A program made the position numbers and the translations under genes. DNA of 64,000 nt from UBA1757 sp045627385. GTDB lineage: Bacteria > Bacteroidota > Bacteroidia > Bacteroidales > UBA1402. Location: assembly GCA_045627385.1 (NCBI GenBank), contig JAZQNO010000007.1:1-64000 (forward strand). Reading direction: 5' to 3'. The stretch's first letter is position 1; each line of letters opens with the position of its first letter. Positions 16,371 through 25,022 of the stretch are shown here, one piece after another. Below the pieces are notes generated by a model. It worked only from the letters and a program-made list of their open reading frames with translations. It was not told the origin of the DNA and did no database searches.

Positions 16371-16690
16371 TATTTGATCTCCTCACCTGAAATTTTGGAT
16401 ACACGGACTAACTTGCCTTCCTCGTTGCGAACACGACCGATACGGGTAGCCTTGCCGGTCTTGGGATCAACCGGGTTGAGGTTCGATACGTGGATGGGAG
16501 CTTCTTGTTTGAGAATGCCACCCTGCGGGTTCTTAGCATTGGGCTTGGTGTGCTTGGAAACCATGTTGATGCCTTCGACAATGGCGCGCTGCTTTTCAGC
16601 ATCGACTTTCAGGACGCGACCGGTCTTGCCCTTGTCTTCACCGGCATTTACATACACGGTATCACCTTTCTTAATATGTAACTTGCTCAT
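16370..16690 (-). CDS. rplX: Large-subunit ribosomal protein uL24
   Basis: The 106-residue protein has the KOW motif at its start (KKGDTVYVNAGEDKGKTGRV) and NMVSKHTKPNAKNPQGGI in the middle. It is an assembly initiator of the 50S subunit. Between rplN (12-nt gap) and rplE (one-base overlap). Confidence 0.97.
   Translation of the reverse strand: MSKLHIKKGDTVYVNAGEDKGKTGRVLKVDAEKQRAIVEGINMVSKHTKPNAKNPQGGILKQEAPIHVSNLNPVDPKTGKATRIGRVRNEEGKLVRVSKISGEEIK
16377..16383 (-). promoter_or_regulatory. Strong ribosome-binding site of rplE
   Basis: AGGAGAT on the minus strand lies six bases before the rplE ATG (16370), inside the last codons of rplX. Confidence 0.7.
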
Positions 16691-16702
16691 AATCTTTTTT
16701 AA

Positions 16703-17068
16703 TTAAAGTACTTCGGGAGCCAAAGAAACAATTTTCATGTTAGTTGCGCGAAGCTCACGGGCAACGGGGCCGAAGATACGGCTGCCACGAAGTTCATCAG
16801 CGTTCGTCAACATAACGCAAGCATTGTCGTCGAAGCGGATGTATGAACCGTCGGCTCTCTTGATTTCCTTCTTCGTACGGACAACGACTGCCTTTGACAC
16901 GACACCTTTTTTCAACTCACTGGAAGGGATGACTTTCTTTACCGCTACGACGATAACGTCACCCACAGTGGCATAGCGCTTGCCTGTGCCGCCCAGTACG
17001 CGGATACACAGCACTTCCTTAGCGCCACTGTTATCGGCTACATTGAGCCTGGTTTCTGTCTGTATCAT
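16703..17068 (-). CDS. rplN: Large-subunit ribosomal protein uL14
   Basis: The 121-residue protein shows MIQTETRLNVADNSGAKEVL at the start and a C-terminal RELRATNMKIVSLAPEVL, both diagnostic for uL14. It binds 23S rRNA near the L19 bridge and the silencing factor RsfS. It begins 2 nt after the rpsQ stop. Confidence 0.98.
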   Translation of the reverse strand: MIQTETRLNVADNSGAKEVLCIRVLGGTGKRYATVGDVIVVAVKKVIPSSELKKGVVSKAVVVRTKKEIKRADGSYIRFDDNACVMLTNADELRGSRIFGPVARELRATNMKIVSLAPEVL

Positions 17069-17070
17069 GA

Positions 17071-17325
17071 TTATTTAGCTCTTTCAACGATTTCAACTAA
17101 TCTCCATCTTTTGGTTTTGCTCAAAGGACGAGTTTCCATGATGCGGACAGTGTCGCCCACATTGCACTCATTCTTTTCGTCATGCACGTAATACTTCTTG
17201 GTCTTGCTGACGAACTTGTGGTAAATCGGGTGCTTCTCTTTGAACTTGGCGGCCACTACGAGAGACTTGTCGCCTTTGTTGCTGATGACGATGCCCAATC
17301 TTTCTTTTCTTAAATTTCTTTCCAT
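17071..17325 (-). CDS. rpsQ: Small-subunit ribosomal protein uS17
   Basis: The frame is open to 17361, overlapping rpmC, but ATG 17325 gives MERNLRKERLGIVISNKGDK, the family start, and 84 residues, with 7 nt after the rpmC stop. The OB-fold motifs KFKEKHPIYHKFVSKTKKYYV and GDTVRIMETRPLSKTKRWRL are intact. Confidence 0.95.
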   Translation of the reverse strand: MERNLRKERLGIVISNKGDKSLVVAAKFKEKHPIYHKFVSKTKKYYVHDEKNECNVGDTVRIMETRPLSKTKRWRLVEIVERAK

Positions 17326-17332
17326 CAGACTA

Positions 17333-17533
17333 TCAATTAGCTTGTTCATTATTTCTTTCATTCAACACGGTCATCAGACGTGCAATAAGCCTGCGGGTTT
17401 CCTGAATCTGCATAGGATTGTCCAGAGGAGAAATGCAGTGTTGCAGTTGCAAAGAATCCAAGCGAGCTTTTTCCGATTCGATGCGATCCATGATTTCCTG
17501 GGTCGTCAACTCTCTAACTTCTTTGATCTTCAT
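17333..17533 (-). CDS. rpmC: Large-subunit ribosomal protein uL29
   Basis: The 66-residue helical-hairpin protein starts MKIKEVRELTTQEIMDRIES and contains the I-A-R-L-T-V-L end helix. It forms part of the exit-tunnel rim where trigger factor and SRP dock. It is 5 nt after rplP. Confidence 0.96.
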   Translation of the reverse strand: MKIKEVRELTTQEIMDRIESEKARLDSLQLQHCISPLDNPMQIQETRRLIARLMTVLNERNNEQAN

Positions 17534-17538
17534 AAGGC

Positions 17539-17970
17539 TTATACATTTTGAGATTCGTCATAGTCACGTCTGACGACGAGTTTCGTCTTCACAGGCAGTT
17601 TCTGAGCGCCCAGACGCAGAGCTTCTCTTGCAATTTCGGGAGCGACTCCGTCGATTTCAATGATAATGCGACCGGGAGTGATCGGGCAGATATAGCCTTC
17701 GACATTACCTTTACCTTTACCCATACGGACATCAAGAGGCTTCTTGGTGTAGGGCTTGTCCGGGAAAATGCGAATCCAAATCTGACCTTGACGCTGCATA
17801 TAACGGGTGACGGCGACACGGGCAGCTTCAATCTGCGGAGCGGTGAGCCATCTGTTTTCCAACGTTTTAATTCCAAAAGAACCGAAAGCCAGCTGATTGC
17901 CACGCTGAGCGTTGCCTTTCATGCGGCCTTTCTGCGGTCTGCGGAATTTTGTTCTTTTTGGCTGTAACAT
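17539..17970 (-). CDS. rplP: Large-subunit ribosomal protein uL16
   Basis: The 143-residue protein starts MLQPKRTKFRRPQKGRMKGN and has MGKGKGNVEGYICPITPGRI near residues 83-102, the loop that reaches the A-site tRNA. It lies 14 nt after rpsC. Confidence 0.98.
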   Translation of the reverse strand: MLQPKRTKFRRPQKGRMKGNAQRGNQLAFGSFGIKTLENRWLTAPQIEAARVAVTRYMQRQGQIWIRIFPDKPYTKKPLDVRMGKGKGNVEGYICPITPGRIIIEIDGVAPEIAREALRLGAQKLPVKTKLVVRRDYDESQNV

Positions 17971-17984
17971 CTTATGTTTCTACG

Positions 17985-18740
17985 TTAACGGTTATTATTA
18001 TTTGTTCTTTTCTTACGGAAGCCACCTTTGCGGTCATCGCGACGCTCGCCTCCGAAGCCGTTCTGTGAACGACCATTGTCCTTGGCGGCGGTGAACTGCG
18101 GAGCAAGGTCTACCTTACCATAGACTTCGCCGCGGCAGATCCATACCTTGATACCGATCAGACCGACCTTGGTGAGAGCCTCGGCCAGAGCGTAATCGAT
18201 GTCTGCACGGAAGGTGTGCAGCGGGGTACGGCCTTCCTTAAACATTTCGCTACGGGCGATTTCGGCACCGTTCAGACGTCCGGAGACCTGAACCTTGATA
18301 CCCTCGGCTCCCATACGCATCGTTGAAGCGATAGCGGTCTTGACAGCACGACGATAAGCGAGTTTGCCTTCAATCTGACGGGCAATGTTGTTTGCCACGA
18401 TCGTAGCATCGAGTTCGGGACGCTTGATTTCGAAGATGTTGATCTGGACCTCCTTGTCGGTGATCTTCTTCAGTTCTTCTTTCAGTTTGTCCACTTCCTG
18501 TCCACCTTTGCCGATAATCACGCCCGGACGAGCCGTGCAAACAGTGATGGTCACCAGCTTCAAGGTGCGTTCAATCACAATACGAGAAACACTTGCCTTG
18601 GCCAAACGGGCATTCAGATATTTCCGAATCTCGCTGTCTTCCAACAGAGTGTCTCCATAGTTATCACCGCCATACCAGTTGGAATCCCAACCTTTGATGA
18701 TACCTAAACGGTTACTTACCGGATTTACTTTCTGTCCCAT
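17985..18740 (-). CDS. rpsC: Small-subunit ribosomal protein uS3
   Basis: The 251-residue protein begins MGQKVNPVSNRLGIIKGWDS and has a KH type-2 domain (GVIIGKGGQEVDKLKEEL near 75-92) and the C-terminal domain with the VSGRLNGAEIARSE motif. The last 35 residues form a basic, Arg/Asn/Gly-rich tail. It lies 4 nt after rplV. Confidence 0.98.
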   Translation of the reverse strand: MGQKVNPVSNRLGIIKGWDSNWYGGDNYGDTLLEDSEIRKYLNARLAKASVSRIVIERTLKLVTITVCTARPGVIIGKGGQEVDKLKEELKKITDKEVQINIFEIKRPELDATIVANNIARQIEGKLAYRRAVKTAIASTMRMGAEGIKVQVSGRLNGAEIARSEMFKEGRTPLHTFRADIDYALAEALTKVGLIGIKVWICRGEVYGKVDLAPQFTAAKDNGRSQNGFGGERRDDRKGGFRKKRTNNNNR

Positions 18741-18744
18741 TTGG

Positions 18745-19176
18745 TTACTGATTTTGTTCGTTAGTATTTTCTTTCACTTCTTCTTTCTTGATAGAATCGA
18801 TGGCCAGATAGACGTGGTTCGAACGTTTGCGGATTCTGTAGCCACGGCCCTGAGGAGCCGGACGCAGACGCTTCAGCATCATAGCTGAATCGACCTTGAT
18901 TTCGCTGACGTACAGTTCACCAGCTTCTGCTTTGCGATCGTTCTTCTGTTCCCAATTGGAAATGGCGGAACGGAGCAGTTTCTCCAGACGGTCGGCGGCT
19001 TCCTTGTTCGAGAACTTGAGCATACCGAGAGCCAGAAAGACTTCTTTACCGCGAATCATATCGGCAACAAGACGCATCTTGCGGGGCGATGTGGGAACAC
19101 CATTCAATTTGGCAAAATACACCGACTTCAAGGCTTCTTTCCTTGCGTCTGCTGCTATTCTTTTTCTTGCACCCAT
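18745..19176 (-). CDS. rplV: Large-subunit ribosomal protein uL22
   Basis: The 143-residue protein has KLNGVPTSPRKMRLVADMIR near 23-42 and the tunnel-lining hairpin LKRLRPAPQGRGYRIRKRS near 100-118. The hairpin shows no obvious deletion of the type giving macrolide resistance. An acidic tail of about 18 residues extends past the core. 18 nt after rpsS. Confidence 0.97.
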   Translation of the reverse strand: MGARKRIAADARKEALKSVYFAKLNGVPTSPRKMRLVADMIRGKEVFLALGMLKFSNKEAADRLEKLLRSAISNWEQKNDRKAEAGELYVSEIKVDSAMMLKRLRPAPQGRGYRIRKRSNHVYLAIDSIKKEEVKENTNEQNQ

Positions 19177-19194
19177 TGTTATTTCTTTATTTTA

Positions 19195-19458
19195 TTATCT
19201 GTTTCCACTATGGCCTCTGAACGTACGCGTCGGAGCGAATTCGCCCAACTTGTGACCAACCATATTTTCGGTGACATACACCGGGATGAACTTATTACCG
19301 TTGTGAACAGCAATCGTGTGACCCACGAAGTCGGGAGAAATCATCGAAGCGCGAGACCAGGTCTTGAGAACGGTCTTCTTGCCGGTTTCATTCATTTCCA
19401 GAATTCTCTTCTCGAGTCTGGTGCTGATAAACGGTCCTTTCTTTAATGAACGACTCAT
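19195..19458 (-). CDS. rpsS: Small-subunit ribosomal protein uS19
   Basis: The 87-residue protein begins MSRSLKKGPFIS and carries TWSRASMISPDFVGHTIAVHNG and GHKLGEFAPTRTFRGH, the uS19 signatures. It sits in the 30S head with uS13. 20 nt after rplB. Confidence 0.98.
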   Translation of the reverse strand: MSRSLKKGPFISTRLEKRILEMNETGKKTVLKTWSRASMISPDFVGHTIAVHNGNKFIPVYVTENMVGHKLGEFAPTRTFRGHSGNR

Positions 19459-19478
19459 AATATTACTGCTTTAGCCGA

Positions 19479-20303
19479 TTATTTTTTTCTTCTTTCAATA
19501 ATATACTTGTTCGAAAGTTTCTTGGGAGCTCTCGTTCTCAAGCCCTTTGCCAACAAGCCTTTACGTGATCTGGGGTGACCACCGGAAGCGCGACCTTCAC
19601 CACCACCCATGGGGTGATCTACGGGGTTCATGACGACACCGCGGTTGTGAGGACGACGGCCCATCCAGCGTGAACGTCCGGCTTTACCGGAACTTTCCAG
19701 ACCGTGGTCGGAGTTGCCTACGCTACCGACGGTAGCTTTGCACTCGCCGAAGATCTTGCGGATTTCGCCGGAAGGCATGCGGATGATGGCATAATCATCT
19801 TCCTTCGAAACCAGCTGGGCGAAAACGCCGGCACTGCGGACAAGCTTGGCACCCTGACCGGGGCGCAGTTCGATATTATGAATAACGGTACCTACAGGGA
19901 TATTCTTCAGAGGAAGGGCGTTACCCACTTCAGGTGCAGCCTCTGCGCCCGAATTGAGTACCTGACCGACCTGAAGTCCGTCAGGAGCGATGATGTATGC
20001 CTTCTCTCCGTCTGCATAGTAAAGGAGTGCGATGTTGGCCGAACGGTTTGGATCGTACTCGATAGTCTTTACAGTAGCAGGAATGCCATCTTTACTTCTC
20101 TTGAAATCGATGAAACGGTATTTCTGTTTGTGACCGCCGCCAAGATAGCGCATGGTCATCTTACCAGTATGGTTGCGTCCACCCGATTTTCTCAAACCGT
20201 AAACAAGAGATTTCTCCGGTGCTGAAGCAGTAATAGTGTCAAATGCACCGATAACTTTATGTCTCTGCCCAGGAGTCGTGGGCTTTAATTTACGTACTGC
20301 CAT
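19479..20303 (-). CDS. rplB: Large-subunit ribosomal protein uL2
   Basis: The 274-residue protein begins MAVRKLKPTTPGQRHKVIG and has the OB and SH3-like domains. The C-terminal GRRPHNRGVVMNPVDHPMGG contains the conserved histidine near the peptidyl-transferase centre. Only 5 nt separate it from rplW. Confidence 0.98.
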   Translation of the reverse strand: MAVRKLKPTTPGQRHKVIGAFDTITASAPEKSLVYGLRKSGGRNHTGKMTMRYLGGGHKQKYRFIDFKRSKDGIPATVKTIEYDPNRSANIALLYYADGEKAYIIAPDGLQVGQVLNSGAEAAPEVGNALPLKNIPVGTVIHNIELRPGQGAKLVRSAGVFAQLVSKEDDYAIIRMPSGEIRKIFGECKATVGSVGNSDHGLESSGKAGRSRWMGRRPHNRGVVMNPVDHPMGGGEGRASGGHPRSRKGLLAKGLRTRAPKKLSNKYIIERRKK

Positions 20304-20308
20304 TTCTA

Positions 20309-20599
20309 TTAGATGTTGCTGTAAAAATCAATAACGTCGCCTTCCTTCAAAGTCACAATGGCTTTCTTATAATCGGAGGCCTTACCTTGGATCATTCCGC
20401 TCTTGGTGTAACGGTTCTTGTTCTTGCCGCGATAATTGGCGGTGTTGACACTGATAACCTTCACGTTGTAGAGTTTCTCAACTGCTTCGGCAATCTGAAC
20501 CTTGTTGGCATCAGGCTGCACGCGGAAACCATAACGGGCCATCTTCTCAGAGACAGCCGTCATCTTTTCAGTTACAATAGGTTTGATGATAATTCCCAT
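20309..20599 (-). CDS. rplW: Large-subunit ribosomal protein uL23
   Basis: The 96-residue protein starts MGIIIKPIVTEKMTAVSEK and contains VEKLYNVKVISVNTANYRGK, the uL23 core at the tunnel exit. It has a perfect AAGGAGGT ribosome-binding site that overlaps the rplD stop codon. Confidence 0.97.
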   Translation of the reverse strand: MGIIIKPIVTEKMTAVSEKMARYGFRVQPDANKVQIAEAVEKLYNVKVISVNTANYRGKNKNRYTKSGMIQGKASDYKKAIVTLKEGDVIDFYSNI

Positions 20600-20605
20600 T
20601 TTCGT

Positions 20606-20613
20606 ACCTCCTT
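20606..20613 (-). promoter_or_regulatory. Perfect Shine-Dalgarno sequence of rplW
   Basis: AAGGAGGT on the minus strand, six bases before ATG 20599, is a full match to the anti-Shine-Dalgarno. It overlaps the rplD stop codon (20614-20612). Such a perfect site is unusual for this phylum. Confidence 0.85.
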
Positions 20614-21241
20614 AAGCGTTTAAAACCGATTCGATGCCGGCTACGGAACCTTCCATAAACACGACAAAGTTTGCCGACATGATGGTGTAAGTGTCAAGTT
20701 CAGAGACAGTTACAACATTCACCTTCGGCAAATTACGTGACGACAAATATACGTTTTTATTTTGGTCTGACAATACCAAAACTACCTTTTTTTCAGGGAG
20801 TTGCAAATTTTTCAAGATAGCAACCATGTCCTTGGTTTTGGGGGCTTCGAACTGGAAGTCTTCGACCACCTTGATGGCGTTGTCCTGCACCTTGTAGCTG
20901 AGAGCGCTCTTGCGGGCAAGATCCTTGACTTTCTTGTTGAGCTTGAAACCATAGGAACGGGGTACGGGACCGAAAACACGGCCACCGCCACACATCAGCG
21001 GAGAGTTGATGTCACCGTGACGGGCACCGCCGCCACCTTTCTGACGACCCAATTTCTTGGTCGAACCAGACATTTCACTGCGCTGTTTTGATTTGTGAGT
21101 ACCCTGACGACGATTGGCCAGATGCTGATTGACAGCCAGATACAATACGTGATCGTTAGGCTCGATCGCAAATACGGAATCGCTCAAAGCGACTTTTCTT
21201 CCTGTATCTTCACCTTTGATGTTATATACACTCAGTTCCAT
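20612..21241 (-). CDS. rplD: Large-subunit ribosomal protein uL4
   Basis: The open frame extends to 21298, inside rplC, but ATG 21241 gives the family start MELSVYNIKGEDTGRKVAL and 209 residues. The tunnel loop (KQRSEMSGSTKKLGRQKGGGGARHG near 50-75) is intact. It starts one base after the rplC stop. In enterobacteria L4 represses the S10 operon; whether it does so here is unknown. Confidence 0.96.
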   Translation of the reverse strand: MELSVYNIKGEDTGRKVALSDSVFAIEPNDHVLYLAVNQHLANRRQGTHKSKQRSEMSGSTKKLGRQKGGGGARHGDINSPLMCGGGRVFGPVPRSYGFKLNKKVKDLARKSALSYKVQDNAIKVVEDFQFEAPKTKDMVAILKNLQLPEKKVVLVLSDQNKNVYLSSRNLPKVNVVTVSELDTYTIMSANFVVFMEGSVAGIESVLNA

Positions 21242-21242
21242 A

Positions 21243-21863
21243 TTACTTCTCAATGATAACGATTGAACCCTTAGATCCGGGAACAGAACCCTTGACAAGC
21301 AGGAGGTTGTGCTCGGAAATCACTTTAATAACCTGCAGGTTCTGCACGGTAACGCGTGCATTGCCTGTCTGACCGGCCATACGCATGCCCTTGAAGACGC
21401 GTGAGGGCCAAGAAGACGCACCCATAGAACCGGGGTGACGCAGACGGTTGTGCTGACCATGAGTCTGGCCGCCAACGCCCTGGAAACCGTGACGTTTGAC
21501 AACGCCCTGGAATCCCTTACCTTTTGAAGTACCGATGACGTCTACCAACATATCGGCCTCAAACAAATTGTCCACGGTGATCTTGTCACCGGCTTTGAAT
21601 TCGTCACCGAATCCTTCGAACTCAACCAGATGTCTCTGTGCGGGTACTCCAGCCTTGTCAAAATGGCCTTTTTCGGCCTGGTTGGTGTGCTTGGCGCTCT
21701 TTTCTTCGAAACCAAGCTGATGGGCTGCATAACCATCGGTTTCAACCGTCTTGACCTGAGTAACAACGCAAGGACCGGCTTCAATGACAGTGCATGGAAT
21801 GTTTTTTCCATCGGCACTGAAGACGGATGTCATTCCGACTTTCTTTCCAATTAATCCTGGCAT
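21243..21863 (-). CDS. rplC: Large-subunit ribosomal protein uL3
   Basis: The 206-residue protein begins MPGLIGKKVGMTSVFSADGK and contains KGFQGVVKRHGFQG and HGQHNRLRHPGSMGASSWPSRVFKGMRMAG in sequence, the loop reaching the peptidyl-transferase centre. It lies 64 nt after rpsJ in an AT-rich spacer with no clear promoter. Confidence 0.98.
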   Translation of the reverse strand: MPGLIGKKVGMTSVFSADGKNIPCTVIEAGPCVVTQVKTVETDGYAAHQLGFEEKSAKHTNQAEKGHFDKAGVPAQRHLVEFEGFGDEFKAGDKITVDNLFEADMLVDVIGTSKGKGFQGVVKRHGFQGVGGQTHGQHNRLRHPGSMGASSWPSRVFKGMRMAGQTGNARVTVQNLQVIKVISEHNLLLVKGSVPGSKGSIVIIEK

Positions 21864-21927
21864 TTCTACTAATGTTAAATAAATGATTGATAATAAAATT
21901 CAAAACAAAGATTCAAACTAAAGCCGC

Positions 21928-22233
21928 TTAAGCCTTGATTTCCACGTCCACGCCGCTCGGAAGTTCAAGCTTCATGAGAGCATCGACAGTCTTGGCGCTC
22001 GAATTGTAAATATCGATGAGGCGCTTGTAGGAAGACAGTTCGAACTGTTCACGAGACTTCTTGTTGACGAAGGTAGAACGGTTGACGGTGAAGATGCGCT
22101 TGTGCGTGGGAAGAGGGATAGGACCACTGACAACGGCACCCGTAGCTTTGACGGTCTTGACGATTTTCTCAGCCGACTTGTCGACCAGATTGTGATCGTA
22201 AGATTTCAGTTTGATTCTGATTTTTTGGCTCAT
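21928..22233 (-). CDS. rpsJ: Small-subunit ribosomal protein uS10
   Basis: The 101-residue protein has KIRIKLKSYDHNLVDKSAEK, the GPIPLPTHKRIFTVNRSTFV loop that also binds NusB in antitermination, and a LELPSGVDVEIKA end. First gene of the S10 part of the cluster, 58 nt after fusA. Confidence 0.98.
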   Translation of the reverse strand: MSQKIRIKLKSYDHNLVDKSAEKIVKTVKATGAVVSGPIPLPTHKRIFTVNRSTFVNKKSREQFELSSYKRLIDIYNSSAKTVDALMKLELPSGVDVEIKA

Positions 22234-22259
22234 AATTGTTTTTAGTTAAAATTATTGAA

Positions 22260-22289
22260 GGAGTCCGTAGAGCTATTTGTACTGACTCC
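22260..22289 (-). other. Weak inverted repeat between fusA and rpsJ
   Basis: GGAGTC (plus 22260-22265) and GACTCC (22284-22289) can pair over an 18-base loop in the fusA-rpsJ spacer. There is no U tract, so it is not a canonical terminator. Confidence 0.35.
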
Positions 22290-22291
22290 GG

Positions 22292-24406
22292 TTATTTGAT
22301 TAAATCTACTCTACCTGAACGTTCCTTGAGAACCTCCCTGGCAAGGTTGGCGCTCATAGGAGCATATTCCAGAAATTCCATACTGCTGGTGGCACGTCCG
22401 GAAGTGATGGTGCGCAACGAGGTCACATAGCCGAAAGTTTCGGCAAGCGGCACCTCGGCCTTGACGATGCGGCCTCCGCTGCGGTTGGTATCCATACCGA
22501 CCACGGTTCCGCGACGGCGGTTGAGGTCACCGATGACATCACCCATGTTTTCTTCGGGAGTAATCACTTCGAGCTTCATAATGGGCTCGAGCAGCACAGG
22601 ACTGGCCTTTTCACTGGCGTGCTTGAACGCGAGCGAGGCGCAGACCTCGAACGAAAGGGCATCTGAATCGACCGGATGGAATGAACCGTCGGTGAGCGTC
22701 ACCTTCAGACCGTCGATCGGATATCCGGCCAGCACGCCGTTGAGCATGGCGGTCTTGAATCCTTTTTCGACGGAAGGGATGTACTCCGTAGGCACATTGC
22801 CGCCCTTGACCTCGCTGACAAACTGGAGACTGCCTTCGAACTCGGGATCCTTCGGGCCGACCGTGACGATGATGTCGGCGAACTTGCCTCGGCCGCCGGT
22901 CTGTTTTTTGTAGACTTCGCGGACTTCAACAGGTTTGCTGATGGCTTCACGGTAGGAAACCTGAGGCTGACCCTGATTGCATTCCACACCGAATTCACGG
23001 CGCAGACGGTCGACGATGATTTCCAGATGGAGCTCGCCCATGCCGCTGATGACGGTCTGACCGGTCTGGTCGTCCGTGTGGACGGTGAAAGTGGGATCTT
23101 CTTCGGCGAGTTTGGCCAGGCCGATATCCATCTTGTCAAGGTCACTCTGAGTCTTAGGTTCGACTGCCACTCCGATGACGGGGGCAGGGAAATCCATAGA
23201 CTCCAGCACGATGGGCTGGTTTTCGAAACAGAGCGTGTCACCGGTGCGGATATCCTTCATACCGACCACGGCACCGATATCGCCTGCTGCGATTTCGTCG
23301 ACGGGGTTCTGGTGGTTGGAATGCATCTGGAAAATGCGGGAAAGACGTTCCTTCTTGCCGCTGCGCGCGTTGAACACGTAGCTTCCGGATTGCATGACGC
23401 CCGAATAGACACGTACAAAACAAAGTCTGCCGACATAGGGGTCGGTAGCTATCTTGAACACCAGCGCCGTGAGAGGTTCAGTGGCGACAGGGTGTCTGAC
23501 GATTTCTTTTCCTGTCTTGGGATCGTTGCCTTTGATATCGTCTGAATCGACGGGACTGGGCAGATAAGCACAAACGGCATCCAGCAGAGGCTGAACACCT
23601 TTGTTTTTGAACGACGAGCCGCAAACGACGGGCTGGAGCGCCATCTTCAGCGTACCCTTGCGGATAGCGCGGTGGATGTCCTGTTCGGTGATCTGCTCGG
23701 GATGGTCGAAAAACTTCTCCATCAGATCGTCATCGAAATCGGCAGCCGTTTCCAGCATTTTGTCACGCCATTCCTGAGCCTCATCGAGCATATCTGCCGG
23801 AATCGGTTCACGAACGTAGTCGGCACCCATCGTTTCATCGTGCCAGTACAAAGCTTCCATACGGATCAGGTCGACCACGCCACGGAACGACTCTTCAGCT
23901 CCGATAGGAATCTGAATGGGACAGGGGTTGGCCTTCAGAACTTCGCGCATCTGGGAAACCACCGAATAGAAATCGGCGCCCATGCGGTCCATCTTGTTGA
24001 CATATCCGATGCGGGGAACATTGTACTTGTCTGCCTGACGCCAGACCGTCTCAGACTGAGGCTGAACGCCGCCTACAGCACAGAAGACGGCGACAGCGCC
24101 ATCCAGCACTCTCAAAGACCTTTCCACTTCGACAGTAAAATCAACATGGCCCGGAGTGTCAATCAGGTTGAATTTGTAACGACTGCCATCGTATTTCCAA
24201 TAGGTAGTCGTAGCAGCGGACGTGATGGTGATACCACGTTCCTGCTCCTGTTCCATCCAGTCCATGGTGGCAGCTCCATCGTGAACTTCGCCGATCTTAT
24301 GGGTCAGGCCGGTGTAGAAAAGAATACGCTCAGATGTCGTGGTCTTTCCCGCATCGATGTGAGCCATGATGCCGAGGTTACGAGTGAGATGCAGATCTTT
24401 TTCCAT
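22292..24406 (-). CDS. fusA: Translation elongation factor G
   Basis: The 704-residue GTPase drives ribosome translocation. The P loop AHIDAGKT (residues 15-22), the switch-II DTPGHVDF and the NKMDR guanine-specificity motif are all readable. The domain IV tip near residues 500-560 is present, so this is a full translocase and not a tetracycline-protection relative. It lies in its standard position between rpsG (15-nt gap) and rpsJ. Confidence 0.98.
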   Translation of the reverse strand: MEKDLHLTRNLGIMAHIDAGKTTTSERILFYTGLTHKIGEVHDGAATMDWMEQEQERGITITSAATTTYWKYDGSRYKFNLIDTPGHVDFTVEVERSLRVLDGAVAVFCAVGGVQPQSETVWRQADKYNVPRIGYVNKMDRMGADFYSVVSQMREVLKANPCPIQIPIGAEESFRGVVDLIRMEALYWHDETMGADYVREPIPADMLDEAQEWRDKMLETAADFDDDLMEKFFDHPEQITEQDIHRAIRKGTLKMALQPVVCGSSFKNKGVQPLLDAVCAYLPSPVDSDDIKGNDPKTGKEIVRHPVATEPLTALVFKIATDPYVGRLCFVRVYSGVMQSGSYVFNARSGKKERLSRIFQMHSNHQNPVDEIAAGDIGAVVGMKDIRTGDTLCFENQPIVLESMDFPAPVIGVAVEPKTQSDLDKMDIGLAKLAEEDPTFTVHTDDQTGQTVISGMGELHLEIIVDRLRREFGVECNQGQPQVSYREAISKPVEVREVYKKQTGGRGKFADIIVTVGPKDPEFEGSLQFVSEVKGGNVPTEYIPSVEKGFKTAMLNGVLAGYPIDGLKVTLTDGSFHPVDSDALSFEVCASLAFKHASEKASPVLLEPIMKLEVITPEENMGDVIGDLNRRRGTVVGMDTNRSGGRIVKAEVPLAETFGYVTSLRTITSGRATSSMEFLEYAPMSANLAREVLKERSGRVDLIK

Positions 24407-24421
24407 ATATCAGGGAATCTC

Positions 24422-24898
24422 TTAGAAACGGAAATGTGCGAAAGCACGGTTGGCTTCGGCCATACGGTGCATGTCTTCTTTGCGCTTGAATGCGCCACCC
24501 TGATTGTTGTAGGCGTCCATGATTTCGGCAGCCAGCTTGTCGGCCATGGTCTTGCCGCCGCGCTTGCGTGCGAAAGCGATGACGTTTTTCATGGAGATGG
24601 CTTCCTTACGGTCGGGGCGGATTTCAGTCGGAACCTGGAATGTGGCACCACCGATACGTTTGGACTTGACTTCTACTTGAGGGGTGATATTGTCGAGAGC
24701 GGTCTTCCAAATCTCGAGGGCGCTCTTTTCTTCGTTGGGCAACTTCGTCTTGACGATGTCAAGGGCTTCGTAGAAAATTTCGAAAGCGACATTCTTCTTG
24801 CCGTCATACATCAGATGATTGACGAACTTGGTCACCTTGGTGTCGTTGAAACGCGGATCCGGCAGGATGAGACGTTTCTTCGGTTTTGCTTTTCTCAT
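24422..24898 (-). CDS. rpsG: Small-subunit ribosomal protein uS7
   Basis: The 158-residue protein begins MRKAKPKKRLILPDPRFNDT and has KFVNHLMYDGKKNVAFEIFY and the beta-hairpin region GGATFQVPTEIRPDRKEAI. It nucleates 30S head assembly and, in E. coli, regulates its own operon by binding the rpsL-rpsG spacer. Here that spacer is 124 nt and contains small hairpins. Confidence 0.98.
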   Translation of the reverse strand: MRKAKPKKRLILPDPRFNDTKVTKFVNHLMYDGKKNVAFEIFYEALDIVKTKLPNEEKSALEIWKTALDNITPQVEVKSKRIGGATFQVPTEIRPDRKEAISMKNVIAFARKRGGKTMADKLAAEIMDAYNNQGGAFKRKEDMHRMAEANRAFAHFRF

Positions 24899-24970
24899 TG
24901 TTGTGAAAAATTACGTTTTTGTTTTGGTTGTTACGATCTTCAACATCCTCGCTCGGACATTTACTCAACC

Positions 24971-25006
24971 TTCGGAATTTTCATTCCTGTAAATACCAAT
25001 ACCGAA
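24971..25006 (-). other. Hairpins in the rpsL-rpsG spacer
   Basis: On the minus strand GGAAT-GAAA-ATTCC (24987-24974) forms a five-base stem with a GAAA tetraloop. An alternative pairing TTCGG (25006-25002) with CCGAA (24975-24971) shares bases with it, so the two are mutually exclusive. This is where uS7 binds its mRNA in E. coli; the role here is inferred only. Confidence 0.4.
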
Positions 25007-25022
25007 AACTTTGTGGTTAAAC

